NCBI RefSeq assembly: GCF_902150065.1
Contig: NC_043999.1
Span: 19,461,996 to 19,525,995 of the forward strand
Length of the DNA: 64,000 bases
Reading direction: 5' to 3'
Source of the DNA: Myripristis murdjan
Taxonomy: Eukaryota; Chordata; Actinopteri; Holocentriformes; Holocentridae
The translations under genes and the position numbers were made by a program. Shown one piece after another: positions 13,201-24,927 of this stretch (its first letter is position 1; each line of letters opens with the position of its first letter). The notes beneath the pieces are model-generated. The model made no database searches. It saw only the letters and a list, made by a program, of their open reading frames with translations, and was not told where the DNA came from.

Positions 13201-13835
13201 ATTGCACGTCATCATCGCTTCCGCCTGGTTTTACTGATACATCCTGAGAAGGTTACAGCTGTCATGCATTTAGCCGGCACGCTGCACTGTCACACTTCTC
13301 TGTCCGTGTTTACATTTCTGCAAAACCATGAGTCATCAATTAAGCCCTCATTTCCATGTCATGGGGAGTTTGAACAAGGGGACAAAAAATGCCTCTTTTC
13401 ATGGCAGGAGTTATTCTTCGAAAGCAAAGCATATGCACAGGCAGAGAGGATGAACCAACAGGGGAATCATAAATACAGAAATTACGTAAATAATTTAAGC
13501 AAGCACATTTGAGTGGTTAATTACACAATTTCATACAACAACATTTTATATGGTGTGACAAACATCTACAGTTGCTCTAAGAGTTACATCAGCCCAGTAA
13601 ATCCCAGCCAATCGCAACAAAGACTGACCTTCTCTGGTCTGCAAACAGGCAGAGTGTAGTAGTGATACGTCTCCTGTGGGTTATGGTAAGGGCCCACTTT
13701 ATTGACATACAGAGTCACGTTATCCCCCCGCTTGTAGCCGAGTGCCCAGCCCGGCAAGAGGCACAGGACCAAGACGCAGTACAGGCCCATCGTCCTCTGG
13801 CAGCCACCTGGCAGGTGTCCTATTCCGAGCTGCAT
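7061..13835 (-). CDS. tm9sf1: Transmembrane 9 superfamily member 1 (nonaspanin), complete, 8 coding exons
   Basis: Minus-strand coding exons in transcript order: 13835-13629, 13027-12896, 12052-11930, 11690-11335, 10461-10307, 9532-9347, 8403-8130, 7454-7061 (stop TAG). They join in frame to 608 residues, against 606 for human TM9SF1. The first ATG (13835) adds 15 residues before [18 protein letters not shown], a clear signal peptide starting at 13790, so the start could be either. Then come the lumenal nonaspanin domain ([20 protein letters not shown]) and nine membrane segments beginning with [20 protein letters not shown]. The C-terminus ends in KMD, matching the KXD/E coatomer/Golgi-retention signal of the family. 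The protein acts in Golgi/endosomal membranes and has been linked to autophagy. Oddity: a glycine-rich loop at residues 190-203. An acceptor just before the first ATG (near 13843) implies an upstream noncoding exon. Confidence 0.95.
10250..10290. repeat. (GT)n microsatellite beside a tm9sf1 splice donor
   Basis: A GT tract of about 40 bp ending 15 bp before the donor of the exon that finishes at 10307. On the tm9sf1 transcript it is a CA repeat lying about 17-57 nt after the 5-prime splice site. Confidence 0.95.
12061..12082. repeat. (CA)n microsatellite at a tm9sf1 splice acceptor
   Basis: Eleven CA units. On the tm9sf1 transcript this is (UG)11, separated from the acceptor AG of the 41-codon exon 12052-11930 by only the bases TTGGG C, so it takes the place of a normal pyrimidine tract. 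Confidence 0.95.
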
Positions 13836-16350
13836 AACCCCTGGAGCGGAGACACACGCTTCATCAGTTCATTTGGGACACACACGTCTTTCTGCCTGGA
13901 ATAAACTGCGCTCTGTCCACGCTGACATGTCGGTATGTGAGGGCTTATGCATCCAGTGGTACGAACAGAGAATTTTATGCAACGTCACACCTACAAAGTT
14001 ATAGCAGACTCTGCAGAAAATTGAGAAACACAGTTAGACTGTGTTGTGACACACGATGTAACTGCACCAGATGTCATCAGGTTCACCCGTCAAGGATGTG
14101 ACTGGCCTCTGTCCATTCTCAGCTGTCTGTCATGAGTTTGTAAGACATGTATCATAGTTAATAAGTCAGATATATGACCAACATGTCTATGTAAACAGGC
14201 AAATGTATCAATAATAACTTGACCAGCCATATTGCTTCATTATAATTTTGGATCTCATGCACCAAAATATTAGCCATTTGTAGATTTTCCTGCATGGCCA
14301 GTCCACGTCTTATGGAAACTATGAGCCAAATCACATGAGCATATACTCTTTATCTGTTAATGACAGGGTGGATATACCTGCATGTATTATGAGTGTGTGT
14401 GCGTGTGTATTCTATGACTGAATTCATTATACTTGTGTAATAGATGGGTAATTATTACATTACAATTTCATGCCTCCATATTTATGCCAGATATCTCAAT
14501 AGCGATATGATATATGATATGACTATGGGCTCACACTTATTTGAGATTTTAAGTGTAGCAACAGTGAGAATTATGCATTCTTGAAAAAAACAGTATAATA
14601 ATACCAAATGGAAATAGAAAATGCAGTTACTTCACAAAGTATTTTATTGATCAGAACAGACCAATCAGTATCTTAAGCTAACCCTAATTCTGATGTGTCT
14701 GATGAATCTCATGCATGTTCATATCCAGATTATGTTTCTTTTTTCTTAAATTATTGGTGTAACACATACAAATTGTGTACTTATTTCCAGTGATGTCTGC
14801 CAGGAGAATGCCACTTTTCAAGAGATTTTTAAGGCAATTCTCCTTCATATTTCCCTGCTAATTTTAACTTGCAACTTTTATAAAGTTTCTTATATGTATA
14901 AATAATCAAACCAAGCCACATGTACGGTGAGAGCAACATTAGTCATCTACGTTGTCTCATAACTGATCATGTATCAGCACTGCTATGCTGGGATGAGAAA
15001 GAGGCAAGAAAAGGCAAGCGTCTCCGTCTTTTTGCAAATGTCAGATTGAGATTAAGATGCATTAACCATAACTATTAAAATGTATAAGTGTTATCCATTG
15101 AACTACATGAACAGTGGTCTAGAATCACTGGTGAGGTCTCACTGAAGCATAAATGTCATTGTTGTTCACTTATGTTGAATGTTGACATTTTTACGTTCCA
15201 ATGTCAACAACAGCATTGGGCGCACCTCTCTCTTACTTTCAAAAGTAGTCTCACCTACCTGTTGTGGTTCTAATGTGTATAAATTCATGAAAATGTTAAA
15301 ATATTTTTTATTCTGCATCCACCAACTATTTAAATGTTGCAAAATTGCAAAAAAGAGCAATAACAAGGATTGAAAGGAAGACAAAATAAGATGTTGTGGA
15401 TGGTGGATCCCTCAGGGCACCTGCTATCAGAAATTTAGGAGGTGCCGGTCAAACATGTTTGTCCTGATTTAGTATTTTCCATCAAGTCTTGAGCTGCTGA
15501 CTGAGCACGAGGATCCAGCTCAAGAGGTGCAACAGAAAACATGTTAAGATGAAGATAATTTGCTGTTCTGTAAACTTTAACACAATTTGGATTTGGGAGA
15601 CTAACAACACAAGAGCAAATGAAACTTCACAGCTCAGTGCAGCAATTTCAACTGAGTAAAATCAAATTATTCCTCAACTTAGTGGGGGACCCCCTGGAGC
15701 CCTCTTAAGGACCCCATGGTGGCCCCCAGACCGTAGTGTGAGAACTACCATGCAAAGTAAGAGCAAGGTTGAGTGTCAAAGTGCCACAAAACAATGTTAA
15801 GTGTACTGGATTGTTTTGGTTGATGACTAATTGTTAGTAGGGGCATCACTGATTACTACCGAGAGACAAACGACTCATCTACATTAATACTGAATAATTT
15901 AAGAGCTGAACTTAAATGTGCAGATTCATCAAAAGACAAACTGGCTGCGATGAAACAATGAAAGTGTGGAGTCTATCAGTCCTGCTGGTGCGTCACTACA
16001 GTCCTGAAAGGCTGCAGATCTAACAAAACCTGCCTGTCCGCCGGATTTTTCGGATTCCAGGCCCCAAGAGTCTCCTCTCTCCTCGGGTATGCGCCGAAAG
16101 ACAGGCTCCAAATCTAAACCCGTGCGAACATCTTGGAAAAAAATCTCCTTTCTTCACCCAAAGTGTCAGGCCTAGGCATTCATGATGCACATATCCGGGA
16201 ACACCGAGTACTTTTATCGACACATGAGCCGAGGTTGAAGAAGGGGACCGACTCCACGTCACCTCGAAAAATAAAAATAATGACGATTCGGCTGAGTTTT
16301 CCGGAGTGGGCGGGGACAGCGGCAGCACTCCTCCGGCCTTACCTTACCGC
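13836..16350. other. tm9sf1 5-prime region: probable first intron, no other gene seen
   Basis: About 2.5 kb without supported coding sequence. A spliced tm9sf1 leader is likely: on the minus strand an acceptor (TCCGCTCCAG) lies at about 13843 and strong tandem donors (GTAAGGTAAGG) lie at about 16335-16347. The middle (14100-15900) is AT-rich and carries a short fragment at about 15680-15745 (GGGACCCCCTGGAGCCC...) of a kind often seen as dispersed fish repeat. GC-rich sequence resumes at about 16000-16350. Confidence 0.5.
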
Positions 16351-16900
16351 CCACCGGCGACCACTCGCACTCAAATGCCTTTTCTAATGAACGCAGGGAT
16401 ATATTGTATTCATTTATTCATTCCAGTTAAACCTGTTTATCTCGTTACCTGAGCGGCTCTGTGTTATTTTGCCGTGTTGACCGGATTTCCGTCAACCTGA
16501 ACGAGCCAATGAGATCTACCGCTGGCACTTCCCCTTTTCAAACTCAGACCAAAGCAAGCGGCACCGCAAAGTCGATGTGCCACTCTCACTTTTTTCAAAA
16601 TCTTTATTTCAAGTCAGGAATAAAGAAGATGACAGCATTGTTTACAAATATATGAAGCAGACAATAAAACGGGATAAAGAGAGAAGTGTGGTAGAACGCA
16701 GCAAAGCTAACAAAAAAGATAAGTGGTAAAAAAAAATTTATAAATTAAATCGAAAACCGCTATTCCTAATTGTGCTATCATCGATCGCTCGTTGCGTGAT
16801 GCCTGCTTTTTGGTTTCCCGCGAAACAGACGTGTTTTCCTCGCGCCACAGCCACCGGGACAAGCAACCGCGAGAGCAGCAGCATCTTGTGAGTTCATGCA
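16300..16900. promoter_or_regulatory. Shared divergent promoter region of tm9sf1 and fen1
   Basis: A CpG-richer segment between the two divergent genes. It holds a GC box (GGGCGGGG, about 16310), a CCAAT box (about 16505) and an E2F-type palindrome TTTCCCGCGAAA at 16814-16825. A likely fen1 leader exon ends at a GTGAGT donor at 16888, to be joined to the acceptor at about 17524 (TTTTCCAG) before the fen1 ATG. Transcription start sites are inferred only. Confidence 0.5.
16814..16825. promoter_or_regulatory. fen1: E2F consensus palindrome in fen1 promoter
   Basis: TTTCCCGCGAAA is a two-sided match to the E2F site TTTSSCGC. It lies about 60 bp before the inferred end of the fen1 leader exon. 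FEN1 expression rises with S phase in other vertebrates, which fits E2F control. Confidence 0.6.
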
Positions 16901-17569
16901 AACAACAGCACATCTTAACTTAATTCACTTTCGACGTTTAACCAAATTAGTGTGCACTATTGTCTCCGCCGCATCGTTAAGCCCATATCAGTAAATTTGT
17001 AGTTTTGTTGTTGTGGTTTTTGTTTTGTTTGCCTCTTCCAGTGGAGCTGCGACAATCAAGCCAGGGCACGTTACCTCCTCTGCACCCCGGACTCCATCCA
17101 AAAAGTCTGGCAGTTTGATGTGGCCTTTTGTTTTTGCAAACGCAAACATGGTGACTTTATAGTTAAGGTTTTATGATTTTTTTTAGAAGCCACAGGTCAA
17201 GCCGGCGTGCACTGGATACTTGAAGCAGCACGTACCAGCTCTCAGAAATGGACCACATTTTCCACCAGCAGTGTGCATCAGCTGTAAAAGTTGATATGTC
17301 ACTCAAATATGAGCTGGTTGGTGTACTGGATGTATGCCGGAGTGAAGAGTAGACCATATGCAGCCCATTAAGGTCTCATCCCTGCTCTGAGATTAACATT
17401 GTAGCATGATAAGCAGATCAGCTGCCAAAGTGACCTGTTTTTTGAATGGAGTTCGGTGTGACGCTCTTTACATATAAGACAGAGCTGAGCTTCTGGGAGC
17501 TGACGCTGTTTCCTTGTTTTCCAGGGTTTTGGGATTTGACTCGGTGAAGCTGAGGTCTAGTCTGCCGCG

Positions 17570-20500
17570 ATGGGAATACACGGGCTTGCCAAGCTGATTG
17601 CTGACCAGGCTCCTGGTGCCATAAAAGAGCAGGACATCAAGAACTACTTTGGTAGCTACCTGACAGTCCCCAGTCGATACCTGGATGTTGATCATGTGAC
17701 CTGTATTAGAGATGAGATTAGATATAATTTGAATGATCTCCTCGGGTTAATTGGGCTGTCATTGCAACAAGTAGTAAGATGATAATACCGAGAAGAGACT
17801 ATAAAGAAACTATTCTAATCTTTCTACAGTGTTTATATTGCTCTTGGTACTGTTATCTGTATATACTGTTTATTGTGTAAATTGTGCTTCGTATCTTGCT
17901 ATCCACTTTGCTGCTGTGATGCGTGACATTTCCCCACCGTGGGACTAATAAAGGAATATCTTATCTTATCTCTTATATCTTATCTTATCTTAATAGTCAG
18001 CTGTAGTAGTGGCAGGCCTGTCAGTCTGTAACTGCACTCTAATCAGTGAGCAGTGCTGTTCTTTCAGCCCCAATCCAGCTGGTTGTCATCCTCATCCTCT
18101 CAGTTTGTTGTGCACCTCTAGTATTTTTGTGGAATGATCAAAGATCTTCGCTTTTCTCTGACTAAACAAGACAAAACAAATGTCATGGATGTTTGTCAGT
18201 GATGTTTTTTTTTTCTTTTGCTTGTTTATTGGCAAACTAGTCTACTGACAGATCTGTCTTTGAAAGAATAGATAGATAGATAGATACTTTATTCATCCCG
18301 AAGGAAATTCACAGTTTTCAGCAGTATCAGAATAGTAGCTGATATAGCAAATTTGAGGCCTTGTCTTGCCTAATTCAGACAGATAATGGAGGTAAAAGAC
18401 AAAATTCAACTGAAGGGACTTTCTGTCCATGAACACAAGATACAGACTCTTATTAATCTTCCCCATGTGTCAAAATCAATTGTAATGTTTTTGCTTCAGT
18501 TGGATGACTTTGCTGTTCTGTATGTGCCACTTACAGGGAGGAAGATTGCTATTGATGCCTCCATGTGCATCTACCAGTTCCTGATCGCTGTGCGACAGGA
18601 TGGCAACGTTCTGCAGAATGAGGATGGGGAGACAACAAGGTAGTATCCCTACACTCAACAAGATTTTTTTTTTTTTTTTTGTAGTTAATACTTATTTTGA
18701 GGAAACTGTGATCCAAGAGCAGAGGGAGTGCAGATGTGGTTCCAGAGGCAAAGGGACTTGACCAGTCAATTTCTTGCTCTCTTCCTCAGCCACCTGATGG
18801 GAATGTTTTACCGGACGATCCGCATGCTGGAGCACGGCATCAAACCTGTGTATGTGTTTGACGGGAAGCCCCCACAGCTCAAGTCTGGGGAGGTGAGTGT
18901 GTGAGGCCCTTCTGATTATTGACAACATCTTTGGTGCTAAGTGCTAAGATCACCCGTCAGTCAAAGCATGTGGCCACTACGTACGTAGACTGCTGCAGCG
19001 TGGAGTTTCTGCAGGTGGAGCTCTTGTCTTGGCTGGCAGCTTAAAGCAGCAAATGTAAACACGGTCATTCACAGGTTATAAACTGAGTGACTGCTGGGTT
19101 ATATCAACTGGAAATTGTCAGGAGCAAAATAGGAATTTATTATGACAACATCACAGATTATTACAGTAATTACCATCACATTGCTATTCAAATTAATTTT
19201 AAAAATCTGTTTCAACCAGGGATGCACATCATCAGTATCGGCCAATATCAGCTTTAAAATGAAAAACTGGCAGTGGCCTAACAAAAAAAAAAAAAAAAAA
19301 AATTCTGCTGTTATTTAAAATAGGTCAACTTACATCGGTTGTTGCTTTTGTCAGGATTGTCTCAGGGAGGTCATCATCCAAGCCTGTTCAAGCTCTTTGA
19401 ATCTCTCAGTGTTGTTTGACAGAAAATGTTATAAGTATTATAGGTTCAAATAATTGAAATTATTTTGCCCAGTGAATGTGTACATTGTGAAAAGCATTGT
19501 GTTGTATGTCTGCATCTGCCAGTGGGGCTTCACATAATATTTCCACTGCAGGAGAGACATGATGTTCTCATATGTGCATGTATTGGTATCTGCAACTGGA
19601 TAAAAGAGTGGGAAGATATCAGCAAAAATCCAGTATTGTGCATCCCTAGTTCTGTTAATCCTCTGCCGCTCATTTTCCTCATCTTCTCTCTCTGGATTGT
19701 TACTCGTCCTGCAGCTGGAGAAGAGAGGGGAGAAGAGAGCTGAAGCTGAGAAGCTGCTTGCCCAAGCTCAGGAAATGGGTACGGTTGCTCTTCTGTAACA
19801 TCTGTGTATAAAACTAGCTGTGCTGTGCTGGCTGTGCCACATTTGACCCCTTTTTACGTAAATATATATGCAGGCAGCAGCCAGGACGTATGGTGAGGGA
19901 GACTGTCCTCCAGCTGAAAGGCTCGGGGTTACTTAAATGATTACAGAAGCCAGAAACACAAAACACAGCACAGAATCAGAAACAGACTAAACATTGTGCA
20001 CAAGTGTAAACAAACTTGTCTGCTTTTTATCATAGTTTTAATGATAATCCAGTTGGATGTAAGAATCCTTATGAGTTGAAGTAGATTTTTTTTATTGCTA
20101 TAGTTCAAATAATAAAGATATAAAAAGAGTTTGTAAACACTCCTCCACCATGGCCATGTGTTGATGTGTTAAAAAGTGATGACGTTCTTATTGTGCCAAC
20201 GCAGGGGAGCAGGAGAACATCGACAAATTCACCAAGCGGCTGGTAAAAGTCACCAAGCAGCACAACGACGAGTGCAAGAAGCTGCTGACTCTGATGGGCG
20301 TGCCCTACATCGAGGTCAGATCCCGTCTCCCTCTGCACCGGCTCGCAGGCTGGCTGTCAATGTGTTTCCACGAGCTCTACCTATGTCATCATGGAAAACC
20401 CGGGAACATTAAAATTTAACTTACCACGGCCTGGAAACACTTGGAAAATCAAACATAGTCATAGTTGGGGCATGTCATGGAAGTTTTAAGATAATCTTTT

Positions 20501-23500
20501 TTTTCTGTTGCTTATTTATTGTCAACCTTGTCTGCTGACAGATTTGTCTTTGAATGAACAATAGCTGATATAGCAAATTTTCTAATTGGAGAGGTCTTAA
20601 ATAATAGCTGGAGTGAGCCAAATAAAGGCCTCCCACAGACAAGAAAATGCAATATTTGAATGTAAATAGCAAATATGAGTCATGGAAATGCATTATTACC
20701 ATACAGCATGTACTTTGGTGGTGAAGTTTTTCTCCTAATAAGCTGAAAATTTATCACCATAATATAGCGGAAAAAGGGAAAACGTTTTTTACGAATATCT
20801 ATTATGGGTGTAAGAAAATATTGATGCACTTGATTGTTGCAATATTATTTTTCTGATACTATATTGATTCTCAAAAGCACTGCTGATTTTTAATTAACCA
20901 TCTTGATCTCTGCTGTGGTCGCCCGTGACCTCGGCTGACATCCTGACGGGATGAAAAAAAAAGCTAAAACTGGTGTTAAATGTACTCCAGTGAAATGCCT
21001 CCTCTTCTCAGAGGGACTGTTGATTAAGACAAGTATTTTGTGTTTTCCCTCAGGCTCCATGTGAGGCCGAGGCCAGCTGTGCCGCTCTGGTTAAAGCAGG
21101 GAAAGTCTTTGCCACAGCAACAGAAGATATGGACGGACTGACCTTTGGGACAAACGTCCTGCTCAGACACCTCACCGCCAGCGAAGCAAAGTACTGCTGC
21201 TCCTGCATCCTGCTACTTCCTGTTACTGTAGCGTAGATTTCTGAGGCCCAGAGGGCAGGGATCTTGGTCTTGACCTCCTTTGCTGTTGCCAGAGCATTTG
21301 GAGCGCTTGAAGTCTTTAAAATATCTTAAATTCAGTTGTAAATTTGAATTTCTTGAAGACTTAATTTCAACAGAAACATTTTATCTAATTTCATTTCACC
21401 ATCTTAGTTTTGTCAAAATGAATCAAGTTGTTCTGCGTCAGAGTCAGTAATTCTGAAGTTAGAAAACTCTAAGCTTACTGCTGAAGTCAAAGTCACAACC
21501 GCTCTGATATTTAACTGCTACACCATTTGGGAAAATGCCTCTTTCACTCTTTCAATTTATACTTACCTATAGAGACAAATCCAAGAAAACCCTCATCTGT
21601 CCCAAATTATGTGATTTTAAAAAACAGAAAAAAGTAATGCTTACATTTCTTCCAGTACCATCTTGCTAATCCAACCTAAAGGAAATTTCTAAGTTTATAG
21701 AATCCTTTAGTTAATAGCTGACCGTATTCCTTCCTAAAACTGACCTATATTCTGGACCAATTATATAGAACTTCCCTTATATTTACCTTAAATAAGAAAA
21801 GGACAGATAAGTTTTAAATCTTGTTAAATTTGTATTTAAAAGGTAATGGAAAGCCTCTCTGATGCCTGTAGATGTGCTGGTTTTGATCCTAGTCCAGGGT
21901 GAAATCTAATGCTGGGTTGGGTGTCACCATTCACACGTGTCTTCATGGTGATGACTTTTTGTGGTTGCGCTCCATTCAGTGTTGAATAAATGCAGGACTA
22001 ACTTTGCACTACATACTGCTACTACCACTCCCACAAAGCCATCCATCAAAGGATCAGGTTTATTATATTCTTCCCAGTTTCCTTAAAGTGTGTTTGTTTC
22101 AGCAACTCACCATTTATCAACTATGGTAGATCTTTCTTTGTTTATGATCATTTGAGTTCTGGTCAGCTGTGCAAAGCCTGCAGCCAAAAATACTTGTTTT
22201 TCAGTCATTTCAATAGCATAGCATTGTTTTATTGCAGTGAGTAACAGGGTTGTTAAAGAGACATATCATGTAAGAAAATCTGATTTCATTCTTCCCGTCT
22301 GTTCCAGGAAACTTCCTATACAAGAGTTCCACTTCAGTCGCATCCTGCAGGACATCGGCCTGACCAACGAACAGGTAGAGCATTCTCTGTTTAACCCAAA
22401 GACGTCCTTATATTCATATCTTCATTTAAAGTTCTTCAGTAATGGAGACAGGAGCCCATCTAGTGTGACCTGTATGCAACATAAAAATAACAATGTATAT
22501 GATTGATGGTTTGGGTGAGCCTCCCTCCTTCCCTGTGCACACTTTGGCCTTGGCATTCACTGCCCTCCAGCTTTGACTGATGAAGTTTATCACGTCCCAT
22601 GGAGATATTTTGTTGTTGGATGCCGTTGTCAACAACAGAACAAATTCAGAACAAATGACGCTGCTCGTCCCCGTCAGAACTGTCCTTTCAGTTGTCACTT
22701 GATTCATCACTGCCATTATTATAAACACAATCATCAGTCTTGTTTTTCCCACAGCACTGTGGGTATCGAGAGATTTGACACCCACTTCACCTTTATAGTT
22801 TTTGAGTGATCAAGTGTCATAATGTTTTGAGAAACATTTTTAGAAAGAGTGCATGTTTACCGAGTAGTATCTAATTAATAAAGGGAATTTAAAGTGTCAC
22901 TGCTGTCAGTATTCAACTGTCTCACACAACTCAAAATCCTCCTCTGGTATTCATGGAGAAGTAAACATCATCAGCATTAATGCTCTATTTGGGACTGCCC
23001 TGTTCTTGTCCTCATGTTAACGCCTGTGCCTTTTCCCAATGTCCATTGCAGTTCATAGACCTATGCATTCTGCTAGGCTGCGACTACTGCGGCACCATCA
23101 AGGGCATTGGCCCCAAGAGAGCCATCGATCTGATCAAACAGCACGGCTCCATCGAGGAGATCTTGGAAAACATCGACCTCAGTGTGAGTTCATGTTTGCT
23201 CGGCCTGCAGCTGAGCAAGTTTGGACAAAAGTATCCATCAAGTGACACATGAAATGTTCAGTTTTCCCACTGGGCCTGGAGTTCTTTGAATATCATGTAA
23301 TTTCTTTTTCAGTTTGGGAGTATCAGTGAAATTCTACAAATGGGTCGATTTTACAGGAATATGCAATAACTGGTTTCACAACCTGTTTCACATTTTGAAT
23401 GCACTCGATGGTGGTTTTCTGCTGTTGTTCTCAGCAGCCGAACAACATTGAGCAACTGGGAAGGAAAAACATGTTAGAATCATAAAAGTGAAGGAAAAGC

Positions 23501-24927
23501 CCAGGGATTTTCTACATCAGGTGTAATTTTGTATGTTATCTGCCACAGTGCAAATGATTTAGTAATTACCAAGATTGCTTGATTGTTTTCTTTCTTAAAC
23601 ACACATACATTTGTTCAGTCTTTCATTTATATCATTCAGTAAAGATTCCATAAGTTTAATTAACTGACCTGACACTGTGTCCTCATGTTTGTCTTATGTG
23701 CACCCATGCAGAAGCACCCTGCTCCAGAGGACTGGCTGTACAAGGAGGCCAGGGGGCTGTTCCTGAAGCCCGACGTGGTGGACTGCTCCTCGCTGGAGCT
23801 GAAGTGGAACGAGCCGGACGAGGAGGCACTGGTCCAGTTCATGTGTAACGAAAAACAGTTCAGGTACTTTTTTTTTCATTTTAAAAGTCAGCATTTGCAA
23901 CTGCATATTAGCTAAACAGTAAGAAAACAAACCTACTCGCCAACAATATCATTTAATCATTTTGGTTCTCGTCACTGAAGAATGGCATGAATCTGCTCAC
24001 AGTCAAATAGCTTTGTTCAGGTAAAATCACAATAATTTAAGTGCTGTGTTCATAATGTAAGACATGGATGACGTGGTGACAGTTTTGGGCATTTAGCTGA
24101 CGCCCTCCTCCAGAGCAGGTCACGCCAGGTGAAGCGTCTTGCTCAAGGACTCTTGGTTGTCATGGAGCAGCCTCTCTGACCACTAGGCCGCACTGTTGGC
24201 CAGGTTCAGCTTTCTTAGAGCCCGTAGTCACTGTCACAGTCTCAAAGGACTAACAGGCCCACAGGTCATGAGTTTTAACTGTAAAGACACCTCAGCACAC
24301 TCATTTCAGTTCAGTTCAGTTTTGCCCTCCGCTCATTTTTGTGTGTTTGTGTGTTTGTGTGTGTCTGCAGCGAGGACAGGATCCGTAATGGCTACAAGAA
24401 GATTGTGAAGAGCCGACAGGGCAGCACTCAGGGACGACTGGACTCCTTCTTCACTGTCACCGGATCATTGTCGTCGAAACGCAAGGTAGCTACTGCAAGC
24501 AGACAAAGAATTTAAGTAATTAGGTGAACTGGTCAATTAATGGACTAGTTAGTTAAATTCGGCTGCATTGTATGTGGCATGTGGGACATATGTTTGAGTC
24601 TGTATCTTATTTTCTTCTGCTTGAATTTTAATCCTGAAGCATAAAATGCTCCTGTAGGTTTCCAGCAGGCTCATGCCAGTGTTTTTATTGTGCTGCTATA
24701 TTTGTCCTGATTGAGTGTGTATCGTGTCCTTGTCCAGTTCCTGTTTTCTCAGTGTTACAGTAAGCCCCTATCGTCCACGTTCAGCAGGCTGTCTTCACTG
24801 TTGTGCTGCATGTTGGACTAATCTGCTGTGTGTCTGTTTTCTCATTTAGGAACCCGAGATTAAAGGATCAGCGAAGAAGAAGCAGAAGACTGGAGCCACG
24901 CCAGGCAAATTTAAGAAGGCCAAATAG
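17570..24927 (+). CDS. fen1: Flap endonuclease 1 (complete, 11 coding exons)
   Basis: Coding exons 17570-17651, 18537-18639, 18790-18892, 19715-19778, 20205-20314, 21054-21190, 22308-22374, 23052-23183, 23712-23863, 24371-24485 and 24850-24927 join in frame to 380 residues, exactly the human length. All metal-binding acids of the XPG/FEN1 family are present: D34, D86, E158, E160, D179, D181 and D233. The C-terminal PIP box QGRLDSFF is at 337-344, followed by a Lys-rich nuclear tail. FEN1 cuts 5-prime flaps during Okazaki fragment maturation and long-patch base excision repair, bound to PCNA in the nucleus. The protein start [10 protein letters not shown] is fixed because the N-terminal glycine threads the active site. 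Unlike mammalian FEN1, whose open frame lies in one exon, this copy is split by ten introns. AATAAA is at 25126-25131. Confidence 0.97.
17820..17995 (+). mobile_element. LINE 3-prime end fragment with TTATC tail (fen1 intron 1)
   Basis: The sequence CCCCACCGTGGGACTAATAA followed by a repeated TTATC tail (about 17958-17992) is the usual 3-prime end of 5-prime-truncated fish non-LTR retrotransposons. No coding remnant is visible; the left boundary is approximate. Confidence 0.6.
18176..18354 (+). repeat. Interspersed repeat copy 1 in fen1 intron 1 (interrupted by LINE piece)
   Basis: From TGTCATGGA through a T-run and TTTATTG to CTGATATAGCAAATTT, this aligns with 20468-20580 in intron 5 once the nested LINE fragment is removed. 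The family is not identified. Confidence 0.6.
18272..18328 (-). mobile_element. Very short LINE 3-prime fragment with target duplication (fen1 intron 1)
   Basis: A 57-bp piece that on the minus strand reads GAATTTCCTTCGGGATGAAT followed by AAAG and a TATC tail, typical of fish LINE 3-prime ends. It is bounded by AGAATAG at 18265-18271 and 18329-18335, a 7-bp target duplication. A related sequence in fen1 intron 5 (about 20551-20580) lacks the insert and shows the empty site. Confidence 0.75.
20380..20710 (+). repeat. Interspersed repeat copy 2 in fen1 intron 5
   Basis: Contains the homologue (20468-20580) of the intron 1 copy, plus flanking phrases such as CATGGAAAACCCGGG, GCCTGGAAACACTTGG and GTCATGGAAATG that recur in fish genomes. 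No coding capacity or terminal repeats were found. Confidence 0.45.
24086..24200 (+). repeat. Dispersed teleost repeat fragment (fen1 intron 9)
   Basis: The phrases GGGCATTTAGCTGACGCC and GCGTCTTGCTCAAGGACTC are diverged forms of a very common fish repeat (atttagctgacgcttttatcc ... gtcttgctcaaggacac in its usual form). Class not assigned. A reverse-oriented relative lies near 42770-42815. Confidence 0.5.

Noticed and set aside
12967-13512. 181-codon plus-strand open frame
   Set aside because: It runs antisense through a tm9sf1 exon and intron and has no domain, signal or family resemblance.
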